Below, piece after piece: positions 8,234 to 18,348 of a DNA stretch of 64,000 bases. The stretch covers positions 62,001 through 126,000 of the forward strand of contig CAYYQN010000010.1 in the NCBI GenBank assembly GCA_964473865.1. Direction: 5' to 3'. Each line of letters opens with the position of its first letter. Positions within the stretch are counted from its first letter, which is position 1. The translations under genes were made by a program, and so were the position numbers. This DNA is from CAIMUX01 sp964473865. Lineage in GTDB: Bacteria > Eisenbacteria > RBG-16-71-46 > CAIMUX01. Below the pieces are notes generated by a model. The model searched no databases. It was not told the DNA's origin and was given only the letters and a program-made list of their open reading frames with translations.

Positions 8234-11200
8234 ATGCCCCGGATCATCCCCGAACAATTTTTCGTGTCTCCAATGCGTTCCCCAATCCCCATGCGCGCCC
8301 CGAAACGTCGCCCGCCCATGGCGATCGGAATCCTCGCCATCCTGCTCGGGGGGCTTCCGCTGACCGTCTCCTCCGGCGCCTCCGCCGCGCCGGGGTATCT
8401 GCGCACCCCCGCGCTGCGGGGAGACCGGCTGGTCTTCGCGGCGGAAGGAGACCTCTGGACCGCCCGCGGCGACGGAAGCGGAGTCCGGAGGCTCACCTCC
8501 CATGCCGGTGACGAAGTGCTTCCCTGCATCTCGCCCGACGGAGCATGGATCGCGTTCGCGGGCGACTACGACGGGAATCGAGATGTCTTCGTCATCCCCG
8601 TCGAAGGGGGCGAACCCCGGCGGTTGACCTGGCACCCGAGCTTCGACGAGCCGGCCGGCTGGACTCCAGACGGCGACGGGGTTGTCTTCCGCAGCACTCG
8701 CGAGACCCCGGTCTGGCCTCCGGACATCTATCTCGTGCCGCTCCAGGGTGGAGAGCCGGAGAAGCTCCCGATCGGCGGCGCGCTTGACTTCTCGATCGAC
8801 CCGCAATCCGGGCGCTACGCGTTCACCCGCAACGGCGGGGGGGAACCTGGAAGAGGTACCGGGGAGGCACGGCCGACGATATCTGGGTGGGCGACCCCGC
8901 ACGGGCCGACTTCGCCCGCGTGACGACGTTCGCCGGAGCCGACACCGATCCGATGTGGAGCGGCGGCCGGATCTACTTCCTCTGCGACCAGGGCGGCACC
9001 ATGAACCTCTGGTCGATGAACCCGGACGGCACCCAGCGCCAGCAACTCACCTACTTCGACACCTGGGATGCGCGCCAGGCATCGATCGATCCCACGACCG
9101 GGCGCATCGCCTTCACCCTGGCGGCGGATGTCCACATCTACGACCCGGCAAGCGGCACCGAGCACCTCGTGCCCATCGACCTGCCCAGCGAACGGGCCCT
9201 CACGCGGATCCGCTACCCCAACGCCGACCAGTTCCTCCGCAGCTACGCCCTCGCTCCCGAAGGAGATCGGGTGGCCATCGAGGCGCGCGGAGAGATCTAC
9301 TCCCTACCGGCCAAGGACGGAGTCACGCTGCCGCTCACCTTCGGCAGTGGAGCGCGCGAGGATCGGGTCGCCTACGACCCCACGGGCGAGCTCGTGGCCT
9401 ACATCACCGATGCCAGCGGGGATGAGTCCCTGGTTACCGCCGACGCCTGGGGACGCGGCCAGGTGAAGCAGATCGTTCCGCCCGGGGTGAGCGGGCACGC
9501 GTTCATGCCCGCCTGGTCGCCCGACGGCGCCTGGATCGCCTGGGGTGACCAGACCACCACCCTCTGGATCGTGAAAGCCGGCGGCGGTGAGCCGATCAAG
9601 GTCGACCGAACCGACCGTTGGGAGATCAGCGAGTACACCTGGAGCCCCGATGGCCGATGGCTGGCCTACAACCGGCCCGACACGTTCGGCCGCGGTGTGA
9701 TCTACGTCTATGACACCAGGACTGCCCAAAGCCACCGGATCACCGACTGGACCACCGACAACCACACCCCGGCCTGGGACCCTGACGGCCGGTTTCTGTA
9801 CTTCATTGGCGACCGGATCGTACAACCGGTGCTGGGCGACCTCGGCGACTTCGACCAGATCGAGATATCGCCGTCGCGGCCGTGTCTCGTCCTCCTTCGT
9901 CCCGACGTGAAGAACCCATTCGCGCCGGCCGAAGGAGCGCCTCCGGGTCCCGAAGACAAGGACGGAAAGGCAGGACCGGACGACGAGTCCAAGAATCAGG
10001 AGAAGGGCTCGAAGAAGGACGGAGCGCACAAGGACACCCACGGGAAGAAAGAGAAGCCCGAGCCGGTCGAGATCGACTTCGCGGGAATCGAGGATCGCAT
10101 CGTGGAGGCGCCGGTCAAGCCCGGCCGTTACTTCGGGCTCGGCGCAACCAGCGGCAAGCTCTTCTACCTCTCGCTGGAACTCCGGCCGCTCTTCCAGGGC
10201 GACTTCGGCGATGACGACGATACCGGCGGCGGGACGCTCATCTCGTTTGACCTGGAGGAGAAGGAGGCCAAGCCGTTCCTGGCGGGGGTGCATTCGTTCG
10301 ATCTGCAGCCCAAGTCGGGGAAGATCGCGGTCCGCAAGGCGAACCGCGGCGGTCTCTTCGTCTTCGATGCCGACTCGCCGCCCGGCGACGGCCAGGACAA
10401 AGGGAAGGTCTCGACCGGCGATGTGGTGATCGAGCTCGACCCACGCCAGGAGTGGCAGCAGGTCTACTTCCAGGCCTGGCGAAGACTCCGCGACCACTAC
10501 TGGGACCCCGGGATGCATGGCGTCGACTGGAATGCGGTGCGCGATCAGTACGCCACCCTCTTGCCCCGCCTGGGCACGCGCTCCGATCTGGGAGACCTCA
10601 TTGCCGAGATGATCGGCGAACTGGCCACCTCCCACACCTACGTCTGGGGCGGCGACCGCGGGGCGAGCGTGCCCCAGGTCTCCACCGGCCTGCTCGGCGC
10701 GCAGCTGACACGGGAAGGAAACGCCTTCAAGGTCGGACGGATCTATCGCGGCGCTCCCGCGGATCGAGTCCGCTCGCCCCTGGTCGAGCCCGGCGCCATG
10801 GTCAGGGAGGGCGAATACATCCTGGCCGTGAACAACCGGACCTTCGCCCCGGACCTGCCGTTCGAAGCTCTTCTGGGCGGTCTGGGTCGCAAGGAAGTCC
10901 TGCTCACCGTAAACAGCAAGCCGACCCCCGAGGGGGCGCGCAGCGTCGTGGCGACCGCCATGTCCGGCCCCGAAGAGTCCGGTCTCCGCTATGCCGACTG
11001 GGTGCGCCGCAACCGGGAGTACGTCGCCGAAAAGACGGCCGGCAAGATCGGATATCTCCACATCCCCGACATGGGGGGACGCGGGCTCAAGGAGTTCGAC
11101 ACCTGGTTCTACCCGCAGCTCGACAAGGAAGGGATGATCATCGACGCCCGGTGGAACGGCGGAGGGTTCGTCTCGCAGCTCATCCTCGAGCGACTGATGC

Positions 11201-11667
11201 GCCGGCTCATCTCGTTCGATCGTGCCCGCAGCGGCGGCGTCATGACCTATCCCGCCCGGGTGTTGAACGGACCCTTTGTGGTCCTGACCAACGAATACGC
11301 CGGGTCGGATGGCGACATCTTCCCCAAGGCGATCCAGTTGGCCGGCCTGGCTCCGGTCATCGGAAAGCGCTCCTGGGGCGGCGTGATCGGCATCCGCGGC
11401 GCCTGGGAGCTGGCGGACGGGGGAGGCGTGACCAGCCCGGAGTTCGCCTGGTGGCAGCCGGAAGGCGGCTGGGCCATCGAGAATCACGGAGTGGACCCGG
11501 ACATCGAGGTGGACAACCTGCCGCAGGAGCTGGGCCGCGGGATCGATGCCCAACTCGACCGCGGAGTCCAGGAGGTCCTGCGCCTGCACCGGGAGCACCC
11601 CCCGGTGAAGCCGGAGTTCGGTCCCGCGCCGAACCACAGCCGGAAGGCGTACCAGCATGAGCGGTAG
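8234..11667 (+). CDS. Secreted tricorn-protease homologue, interrupted by a one-base frameshift
   Basis: Large serine peptidase of the tricorn type (S41-related). The start at 8234 has GGAGGAG and gives a signal peptide with a long basic n-region (hydrophobic MAIGILAILLGGLPLTV). Beta-propeller repeats follow (SPDGAWIAFAGD, WSPDGRWLAYN), then a charged Lys/Asp/Glu insert near 9940-10070, a PDZ-like part, and the C-terminal catalytic domain with NEYAGSDGDIF; the nucleophile Ser is at 11305-11307. The frame breaks at seven G (8837-8843). Restoring one G joins the two halves through the family segment WKRYRGGTADDIW and gives about 1,144 residues, close to the neighbouring paralogue. The shift may be an assembly error, a phase-variable tract or real decay. 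The product is probably a periplasmic oligopeptide-trimming enzyme. Confidence 0.8.
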
Positions 11668-11760
11668 GCCGAGGCCCGTTCTTGACCGCACGGCGAACGC
11701 GGACCCACAATCACAGATCGTTGGTCCGGCAAAGGCTAGACGCAGGAAAGGATCGCACCC

Positions 11761-14700
11761 ATGACTTCCTCCCAGGGCTACTACCGGCACCCCACCATCC
11801 ACGGCGACACGGTCGTCTTCGTAAACGAAGACGATCTTTGGAGCATCCCGGTCGCGGGCGGCATGCCGCGGCGGCTGACCGCTACGCCGGGGGTCGTGGT
11901 CTTTCCCGCTCTGTCGCCGGACGGCACCCAGGTGGCGTTCAGCGCCCGGGATGAGGGTCCGCTCGAGGTCTACTGCATGGACGCCGAGGGAGGGCCTCCG
12001 CAGCGCCTGACCTGGCTCGGCGCGACCAGCGTGGTCTCCGGCTGGATGCCCAACGGCCGCTCGGTGGTCTTTTCCAGCGACTGGCGCCGCGCGTTCCCCA
12101 AGGAGCAGATGCTGCATGCGGTACCGGTTGACGGCGGCGCTCCGGTTCCCCTGGATCTCGGGCCGGCCCGCGCGATCTCGTGGCAGCTCGACGGCCGAGG
12201 CGTCGTGCTCGGCCGAAACTCGGGCGATCCGGCGCGCTGGAAGCGCTACCGGGGCGGCACGGCGGGCACGATCTGGATCGATCGGCAAGGCAACGGCGCC
12301 TTCACGCCGCTCCTGAAGCTCGCCGGCAACCTCGCCAACCCGATGTGGATCGGAGACCGGATCTGGTTCCTTTCCGACCACGAGGGGTACGGCAACCTCT
12401 ATTCCTGCACTCCGGGCGGTCGCGGCCTGCAGCGACACACCCACCACGAGGACTACTTCGTACGCTTCCCGGCCACGGACGGACGGCGCATCGTCTATCA
12501 CGCCGGCGCCGATCTCTATGTCTTTGACCCGGCCGAGGACAAGACTCGCAAGGTGGATGTCCGCCTGGCCAGTCCCCGGGCCCAGCGGGCCCGCAAGTTC
12601 GTCTCCGCAAGCCGCTGGTTCGAAGGTGCGGATCTGCACCCCAAGGGACACTCCATAGCCACCGTGCACCGCGGCGGGCTATTCACCATGGGGCTATGGG
12701 AAGGCGCCCCGGTGCGCCTCGGCCACGCGTGCGGCGTCCGCTACCGGCTCGCATCCTGGTTGCCGGACGGTGAGCGAGTCGTGGCCGTGACCGATGAGGG
12801 CGGCGAGGAGTCCCTGGTCGTTCTTTCCGCTGTTTCCAGCGCCGCCGTCGGGGTCGCGCCGGCCGGAAAGGGCCGGGCGGCCCGAGGCCGCGCCGCGCGG
12901 GGCGCGGAACGCCCGGAGTTCGGTATTCTCAAGCGGATCGCCGGCGATTTCGGCCGCGTCATCGACCTGGCGCCCGCACCCCACGGGTCGGAACGGGTGG
13001 CTTTCACAAATCAGCGTTACGAGCTGGTCCTGGCCGACCTGAACACGGGCAAGCTCCGGACCATCGAACGCAGCGCCCACAACCGGATCTCGGGGTTCGC
13101 CTGGTCGCCCGACGGCCGGTGGCTCGCGTACGGGTTTGCCGAGGGCGAGCGCAACAGCTCCATCCATCTGTGCGAGACGGCTACCGGCAAGGTCACACCC
13201 TTGACCCGGCCCGACTTCACGGACGTCCAGCCGGCCTTCGATCCGGACGGGCGCTACCTGTACTTCATCTCCTTCCGGATCTTCGACCCGATCTACGACA
13301 GCCTCTACTTCGACCTCGGCTTCCCCAAGGGAAGCCGGCCGTTCCTGCTGACCCTGCGCCGGGACCTGCCGTCCCCGTTCGCCGCGGCCACGAAGCCGCT
13401 GCGCGCTCCCGGCGCCCCCTTGCCCAACGGCCCGGACGACACCGAGAAGAAGGACGCGCCGAAGGCCCCGCCCAAGGTGGAGATCGACCTCGACGGCATC
13501 GCGGATCGCGTCGTGGCCTTCCCGCTCCCGGAGGGGATCTATACCGACGTCGGAGCCACGAAGAACCGGGTATTCTTCACCTCCGTGCCGCCGGAGGGAA
13601 GCCTCGATCTGAACTTCATGGACACCTCCGAGCCGGCGGCCAGGGCGCTGCTGCAGGTGTGGAGCTTCGAGGATGACAAGGTCGAGACGGTGGTCGACCG
13701 CTGCACCTCCTTCCGGCTCTCCCTCGATGGCAAGGCGTTGGCGGTGCGGGCGGGCAACCGCCTGCGGGTCCTGGGCTCGGGGAACAAGCCGGACGGCAAG
13801 CCCGTCAAGGACGAGCCGGGGCGCGAGACCGGCTGGATCGACCTTGATCGGATCCGTCCTCTGGTCGAGCCGGCCCTGGAGTGGCGACAGATGTTCCGCG
13901 AGGCGTGGCGACTGCAGCGTGACCAGTTTTGGACGCCCGACATGTCGGGGCATGACTGGGTGGCGGTGTACAAGCGCTACCTGCCGCTGGTGGACCGCTG
14001 CGGCACCCGTTCGGAGTTCTCCGACCTGGTGTGGGAGATGCAGGGGGAGCTGGGGACGTCACACTGCTACGAGATGGCCGGTGACTACCGGCCCGGCCCG
14101 ACCTGGATGCACGGGTTCCTCGGGGCTGACCTGGAGTGGGACCGGCGGCGACAGGCGTGGAAGATCACCCGCATTCCGCGGGGGGACTCCTGGAACCCGA
14201 GGTCCGGCTCCCCCTTGGCGGCGCCCGGCTTGAACATCGAAGCAGGGGACGAAATCCTCGAAGTGGCCGGCCTGCCGGTCAACGCGGAGATCTCCCCCGA
14301 CGAGCGACTCGCCAATCAGGCCGGCAAGGAGGTCCAGCTGGTCATCCGTACCGCCGGCGTGGCGTCCCGGCCGGCCGCCCGCAAGGGACGACGCGCGGCT
14401 CGGGGGGAGGCTCCTTCCGGCCGGGTGCCCGGAGCGGTGCGCACGGTGGTGGTGAAGACACTCTCCTCCGAGTTCCCGCTTCGCTACCGCGATTGGGTGG
14501 AGGGAAACCGGGCCTGGGTGCACAAGACCTCCGGCGGGCGCGTCGGCTATGTCCACCTGCCCAACATGGGACCCCTCGGCTACGCCGAGTTCCACCGCTA
14601 TTTCATGGCCGAGGTGAACCGGCCGGGCCTCCTTGTCGACGTGCGGTATAACGGCGGCGGGCACGTCTCGCAGCTCATTCTCGAGAAACTGTGGCGCAAG

Positions 14701-15162
14701 CGCATCGGCTACGACGTCAGCCGTTGGGGCACCCCACAGTCCTATCCGATGGACGCGCCCATGGGACCCATCGTGGCGCTCACCAACGAGTACGCCGGCT
14801 CCGACGGCGACATCTTCTCGCACGGGTTCAAGCTGTTGAAACTCGGACCGCTGGTGGGCAAGCGGACCTGGGGCGGCGTCATCGGAATCTGGCCGCGCCA
14901 CTCCCTCGTCGACGGCACGCTCACCACCCAGCCCGAGTTTTCCTCATGGTTCCAGGACGTCGGCTGGGGCGTGGAGAACTACGGGACCGACCCGGACATC
15001 GAGGTGGAGATTCGTCCGCAGGATTGGGCCGCCGGCGAGGATCCGCAGATCGCCCGCGCCGTGGCCGAGGTGGAGAAGCTCATCCGAAAGCTCAGGCCCC
15101 GTGTGCCGGAGCTGAAAGGCCGACCCCGGATCAACCCCGCGAAGTTGCCGCGGGCAAAGTAG
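11761..15162 (+). CDS. Tricorn-protease homologue, no signal peptide
   Basis: An intact 1,133-residue serine peptidase, paralogous to the preceding gene. It begins directly with the first propeller (MTSSQGYYRHPTIHGD), so it is probably cytoplasmic. Two propeller regions with SPDG repeats run to about residue 700, including the family segment ARWKRYRGGTAGTIWID. A mixed helical domain (EWRQMFREAWRLQRDQFW), a PDZ domain and the catalytic core follow, with YVHLPNMG and NEYAGSDGDIF; the catalytic Ser is residue 1014. Length is close to archaeal tricorn (about 1,070). The role is degrading oligopeptides produced by larger proteases. It lies 93 bases after the secreted paralogue and 45 bases before an M16 peptidase, suggesting one transcription unit. 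Confidence 0.93.
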   Translation: MTSSQGYYRHPTIHGDTVVFVNEDDLWSIPVAGGMPRRLTATPGVVVFPALSPDGTQVAFSARDEGPLEVYCMDAEGGPPQRLTWLGATSVVSGWMPNGRSVVFSSDWRRAFPKEQMLHAVPVDGGAPVPLDLGPARAISWQLDGRGVVLGRNSGDPARWKRYRGGTAGTIWIDRQGNGAFTPLLKLAGNLANPMWIGDRIWFLSDHEGYGNLYSCTPGGRGLQRHTHHEDYFVRFPATDGRRIVYHAGADLYVFDPAEDKTRKVDVRLASPRAQRARKFVSASRWFEGADLHPKGHSIATVHRGGLFTMGLWEGAPVRLGHACGVRYRLASWLPDGERVVAVTDEGGEESLVVLSAVSSAAVGVAPAGKGRAARGRAARGAERPEFGILKRIAGDFGRVIDLAPAPHGSERVAFTNQRYELVLADLNTGKLRTIERSAHNRISGFAWSPDGRWLAYGFAEGERNSSIHLCETATGKVTPLTRPDFTDVQPAFDPDGRYLYFISFRIFDPIYDSLYFDLGFPKGSRPFLLTLRRDLPSPFAAATKPLRAPGAPLPNGPDDTEKKDAPKAPPKVEIDLDGIADRVVAFPLPEGIYTDVGATKNRVFFTSVPPEGSLDLNFMDTSEPAARALLQVWSFEDDKVETVVDRCTSFRLSLDGKALAVRAGNRLRVLGSGNKPDGKPVKDEPGRETGWIDLDRIRPLVEPALEWRQMFREAWRLQRDQFWTPDMSGHDWVAVYKRYLPLVDRCGTRSEFSDLVWEMQGELGTSHCYEMAGDYRPGPTWMHGFLGADLEWDRRRQAWKITRIPRGDSWNPRSGSPLAAPGLNIEAGDEILEVAGLPVNAEISPDERLANQAGKEVQLVIRTAGVASRPAARKGRRAARGEAPSGRVPGAVRTVVVKTLSSEFPLRYRDWVEGNRAWVHKTSGGRVGYVHLPNMGPLGYAEFHRYFMAEVNRPGLLVDVRYNGGGHVSQLILEKLWRKRIGYDVSRWGTPQSYPMDAPMGPIVALTNEYAGSDGDIFSHGFKLLKLGPLVGKRTWGGVIGIWPRHSLVDGTLTTQPEFSSWFQDVGWGVENYGTDPDIEVEIRPQDWAAGEDPQIARAVAEVEKLIRKLRPRVPELKGRPRINPAKLPRAK

Positions 15163-15207
15163 GCGCCAGACTGCCCCTGGCCGCAGGCCAGGCGAAGGAG
15201 GTTCCCG

Positions 15208-16839
15208 GTGATCTCTGTCTGCGACCCCCGCTCTGCGCGTCGGCGGCGCGCGGAGGCGTCGTCGCTCGTCCGGTATGGACTCCTCGGAGTTACGGGATGG
15301 CTTGGAATCCTTGGATTCCCGGCGCTCGCCTCTGCGGAGGCGGTCGCGGCGAGTCGGACATCGGCGCAGCGTCCGAGTCGTCCCGCCTTCGCGCCGCCCG
15401 CCATCTTCGAGCGGGTGGAAGAGTTCCGGCTGGACAACGGAATGCTCTTTCTGCTGCTCCCGCGGCACGAGGTGCCGATCGTGAGCGGTCGCATCCGATT
15501 TCGATGCGGCAATGTAGACTGCCCTGCCGGCCGCTCCGGAGTGGCGCACATGTTCGAGCACATGGCATTCATGGGTACCGATCGGATCGGCGCGAAGGAT
15601 CTTCCGGCCGAGCTGGCGGTGGAAGACAGCCTGAAGGCGGTCGGTCGCGCGCTCAGCACCGAGGTGGCACTGCGGGAGAAGGCGGACACGACCCGGGTGC
15701 GCCTGTTGAAGGCGGAATTGGACCGGCTGGGGGAGCGGCAGTATGCCCTCACCAACCTGAACGAATTCAGCCGGCTCTACGACCGCTATGCCTACTACTT
15801 CAACGCCTGGACCAGCCCCGACTTCACCAGCTACGAGACCGACGTGCCGGCCAACGCCCTTGAAGTCTGGATGTTGATGGAAAGCGAGCGGCTGCAGAAC
15901 CCATCCTTCCGGGGTTTCTATCGCGAGCGCGACGTGGTGATCGAGGAACGTCGGGAAGGCGAAGACGATCCCACCGACCAGGCGTGGGAAGCGCTCAACG
16001 CCACCGTTTTTACCGCGCACCCCTACCAACTGCCGGTCATCGGCTACATGAGCGACCTGCAGACCCTGACCCAGGAGGCGGCCGAGGAGTTCTACCGCAC
16101 CTGCTACGTTCCCGGCAACGCCGTCTGCGCGCTGGTGGGAGACTTCGACCCGGCCGAAGCCAAGCGCCTGATCGCGGCGTACTTCGGCGACATCCCCGCC
16201 GGTCCCGCGCCGCCGCCGGTGCGCACGGTCGAGCCCCCCCAGCGGGGCATGCGGAGAACGGTGCTGCGGCAGGGCACGGAGCGCGAGATGTTCCTGGCCT
16301 TTCACGGATTCGTTCCGACCGATCCGCGGTACGTCACCGCAATGCTCCTCGCCGATGTCCTCAGCCGGGACATCACCAGCCGGCTTGACCGGCGGCTGGA
16401 CATCGAGGAGAAGGCCGCCACCAGCGTGTGGGCAACGGCCTCCGGCTTGGGCGACCGCTATCCGGGGATGCTGCTGATCCATGCCAAGCCGCTCGAGGGG
16501 TTCACCAACGAGCAGATCGAGGCCATGACCTGGGAGGAGCTGTCCGGGGTCATCTCGAACCCGGTCACCTCGGAGAAGCTCCAGGAGATCCAGGCCTCGC
16601 GGCGCAAGCGGTTCTACCGGCAACTCGTCACCAGCCCCGCGTTGGCGGACTTCCTGGTCGATGGCCAGATGGTGTACGGCGACTGGCGGCAGGCCATCGA
16701 CGTGGTGCGAAAGACCGACGAGACCACGGCCGCCCAGGTCACGGCCCTGGCGCAGGAGCTGTTCACCCCGGATCGGGCCAACGTCGTTCTGGTCGAGCCG
16801 GAATCCCCCGGGGCCTTGGACCAGGGAGGGAACCGCTGA
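15208..16839 (+). CDS. M16-family zinc peptidase, catalytic member
   Basis: A 543-residue exported insulinase-type peptidase. The GTG start has AAGGAGG upstream. A hydrophobic stretch (GLLGVTGWLGILGFPALASA) ending in an AxA-like site suggests secretion to the periplasm. The inverted zinc motif HMFEH is at residues 114-118, within GVAHMFEHMAFMGT, and the distal Glu region appears as ERREGEDDP. The second M16 half (VGDFDPAEAKRLIAAYFG and after) is present. Its stop overlaps the start of the next gene (TGATG), so the two M16 proteins are translationally coupled. Such pairs usually form a heterodimer in which only one subunit carries zinc. Confidence 0.92.
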   Translation: MISVCDPRSARRRRAEASSLVRYGLLGVTGWLGILGFPALASAEAVAASRTSAQRPSRPAFAPPAIFERVEEFRLDNGMLFLLLPRHEVPIVSGRIRFRCGNVDCPAGRSGVAHMFEHMAFMGTDRIGAKDLPAELAVEDSLKAVGRALSTEVALREKADTTRVRLLKAELDRLGERQYALTNLNEFSRLYDRYAYYFNAWTSPDFTSYETDVPANALEVWMLMESERLQNPSFRGFYRERDVVIEERREGEDDPTDQAWEALNATVFTAHPYQLPVIGYMSDLQTLTQEAAEEFYRTCYVPGNAVCALVGDFDPAEAKRLIAAYFGDIPAGPAPPPVRTVEPPQRGMRRTVLRQGTEREMFLAFHGFVPTDPRYVTAMLLADVLSRDITSRLDRRLDIEEKAATSVWATASGLGDRYPGMLLIHAKPLEGFTNEQIEAMTWEELSGVISNPVTSEKLQEIQASRRKRFYRQLVTSPALADFLVDGQMVYGDWRQAIDVVRKTDETTAAQVTALAQELFTPDRANVVLVEPESPGALDQGGNR

Positions 16840-18305
16840 TGCACCCGACGCCATGCACCCGACGCCGGCCCACCGCAAGTCGGCGAAGCGCCCTCGCGAT
16901 CCTCTTCTTGCTCCTGGCCATTCCGGGCGTCGAACCCGCCGCCCGGGCCCAGACGCCCCGGCACCCCGACGACCTCACCTTGCGCCCGCTGACCCCGCAA
17001 CCGATCGGCGCCGAGCAGACCAGACTGCCGTGCGGCATACCGGTCGTGCTCCAGGAGAGCCATGATCTGCCGATCCTCGATCTGACCATCCAGTTCAAGA
17101 TGGGCACCCGCTACCTGCCGGCGGAGAAGCACACCGCCTGTGGGTTGCTCGGCAGCCTCTGGCGGGACGGCGGAACGACGGCGATCCCTCCCGACTCGCT
17201 GGATGCGGTGCTCACCGCCCTGGATGCCTCCGTGAACGCCAACGTCTGGGCGCGCACCGGGGGAGTATCGGTGAGCCTCAGCCGGGAGGATGTGGAGAAG
17301 GCGTTGCCTCTCTGGCGCAACGTGGTGACGCATCCCGGATTCGACGCCGGGCGCCTGGCGCGAGCCAAGGCGAACCGCCTGCAGGATCTTCAGGCGATCA
17401 ACAACGATCCCAAGGCGATCGCCGACACGAGGGTCGGCTGGCTGATCTACGGTCGGGAGTTCCCGACGTCGCGGCTCGAAACGCGCGCCGACATCGAGGA
17501 GGTCACGGTTGCGGACCTGCAGGGCCTGCACCAGCGTTTCGTTCGACCCGAGAACGCGTTGATCGGCGTGAGCGGAGACTTCGAGCGAGGGCCGATGCTC
17601 GCCTTGTTGGACCGGCTCTTCCGCGACTGGACCGTGGCGGGCCCGTTCGAGGCGCCGGTGATGGAACCTTGGGTCGCGAAGCCGGAGCCCGGGGTCTACC
17701 TCCTGCGCGGCGACTATGAGCAGAGCCAGATCCGGGCCGCGCGCATCGTCGACCTGACCGACGCGTCACCCGACCTGGCTGCGGCCAACCTGCTGAGCTC
17801 CGTCCTGGGGTATCAACGGATCTTCTACCGCACCCGCGAGGAAGGCCTGTCGTATGGCACCTTCCTTTCGCTCAACGTCGGCCTGGAGAGGACCCTGATC
17901 CGGGCGGCCGGCTCCGGGCGAGGCGAGGCGACTCTCCCGTTGCTGCGCGCCATTCTCGAGGAGACAAAGCGGATGGGAGCGGATCCCGCGAGCGGGCCGG
18001 AACTGGAGTCGGCCAAGGTCCCGGTGATCGGCGCGGAGGTTCGCACCGGCGAGACGCCCGCGGCGCTGGTCCAACGCACCGTCGGGGACATCCTGCTCGG
18101 CCGACCGGCGGACTACCGACCGCAGTACCTGAAGCGCCTGCAGGCGGCTACCGCGGAGGATCTGACCCGGCTCGCGCACCAGCATCTCGCGGCAGACGAC
18201 TGGGTCATCCTGGTGCTGGGCAATCCCGAGCAGTTCGGGGAATCGCTGGAGAGCCTCGGACGCGGCCCGGCCCGCGAGCTGGAGCCGGTGAAGTTCGGAG
18301 AGTAG
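16839..18305 (+). CDS. M16-family peptidase-like protein, inactive partner
   Basis: A 488-residue exported M16-type subunit. The ATG overlaps the upstream stop by one base, with GGAGGG upstream. A signal peptide follows (SALAILFLLLAIPGV, cleavage near ARA). The N-terminal fold matches M16 (LPCGIPVVLQESHDLPILDL, then FKMGTRYLPAEKHTACGLLG), but the HxxEH metal site is missing, so it should be non-catalytic. The R-Y pair region of non-catalytic subunits is visible as FYRTREEGLSYG. It probably completes the chamber of the preceding enzyme and holds the substrate. Confidence 0.9.
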   Translation: MHPTPCTRRRPTASRRSALAILFLLLAIPGVEPAARAQTPRHPDDLTLRPLTPQPIGAEQTRLPCGIPVVLQESHDLPILDLTIQFKMGTRYLPAEKHTACGLLGSLWRDGGTTAIPPDSLDAVLTALDASVNANVWARTGGVSVSLSREDVEKALPLWRNVVTHPGFDAGRLARAKANRLQDLQAINNDPKAIADTRVGWLIYGREFPTSRLETRADIEEVTVADLQGLHQRFVRPENALIGVSGDFERGPMLALLDRLFRDWTVAGPFEAPVMEPWVAKPEPGVYLLRGDYEQSQIRAARIVDLTDASPDLAAANLLSSVLGYQRIFYRTREEGLSYGTFLSLNVGLERTLIRAAGSGRGEATLPLLRAILEETKRMGADPASGPELESAKVPVIGAEVRTGETPAALVQRTVGDILLGRPADYRPQYLKRLQAATAEDLTRLAHQHLAADDWVILVLGNPEQFGESLESLGRGPARELEPVKFGE

Positions 18306-18348
18306 CAGCCCGCCTCCGGCTTCGGCCCCGACCCCGCCGCGTGGAAGC

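Noticed and set aside
5870..8902. 1,010-codon open frame antisense to the TonB receptor
   Set aside because: Long antisense frames are expected in GC-rich DNA opposite a real gene. The plus strand carries clear plug and barrel motifs; the antisense product has none.
9304..12669. 1,121-codon open frame antisense to both tricorn genes
   Set aside because: No family motif, no ribosome binding site; it mirrors the codon bias of the plus-strand tricorn genes.
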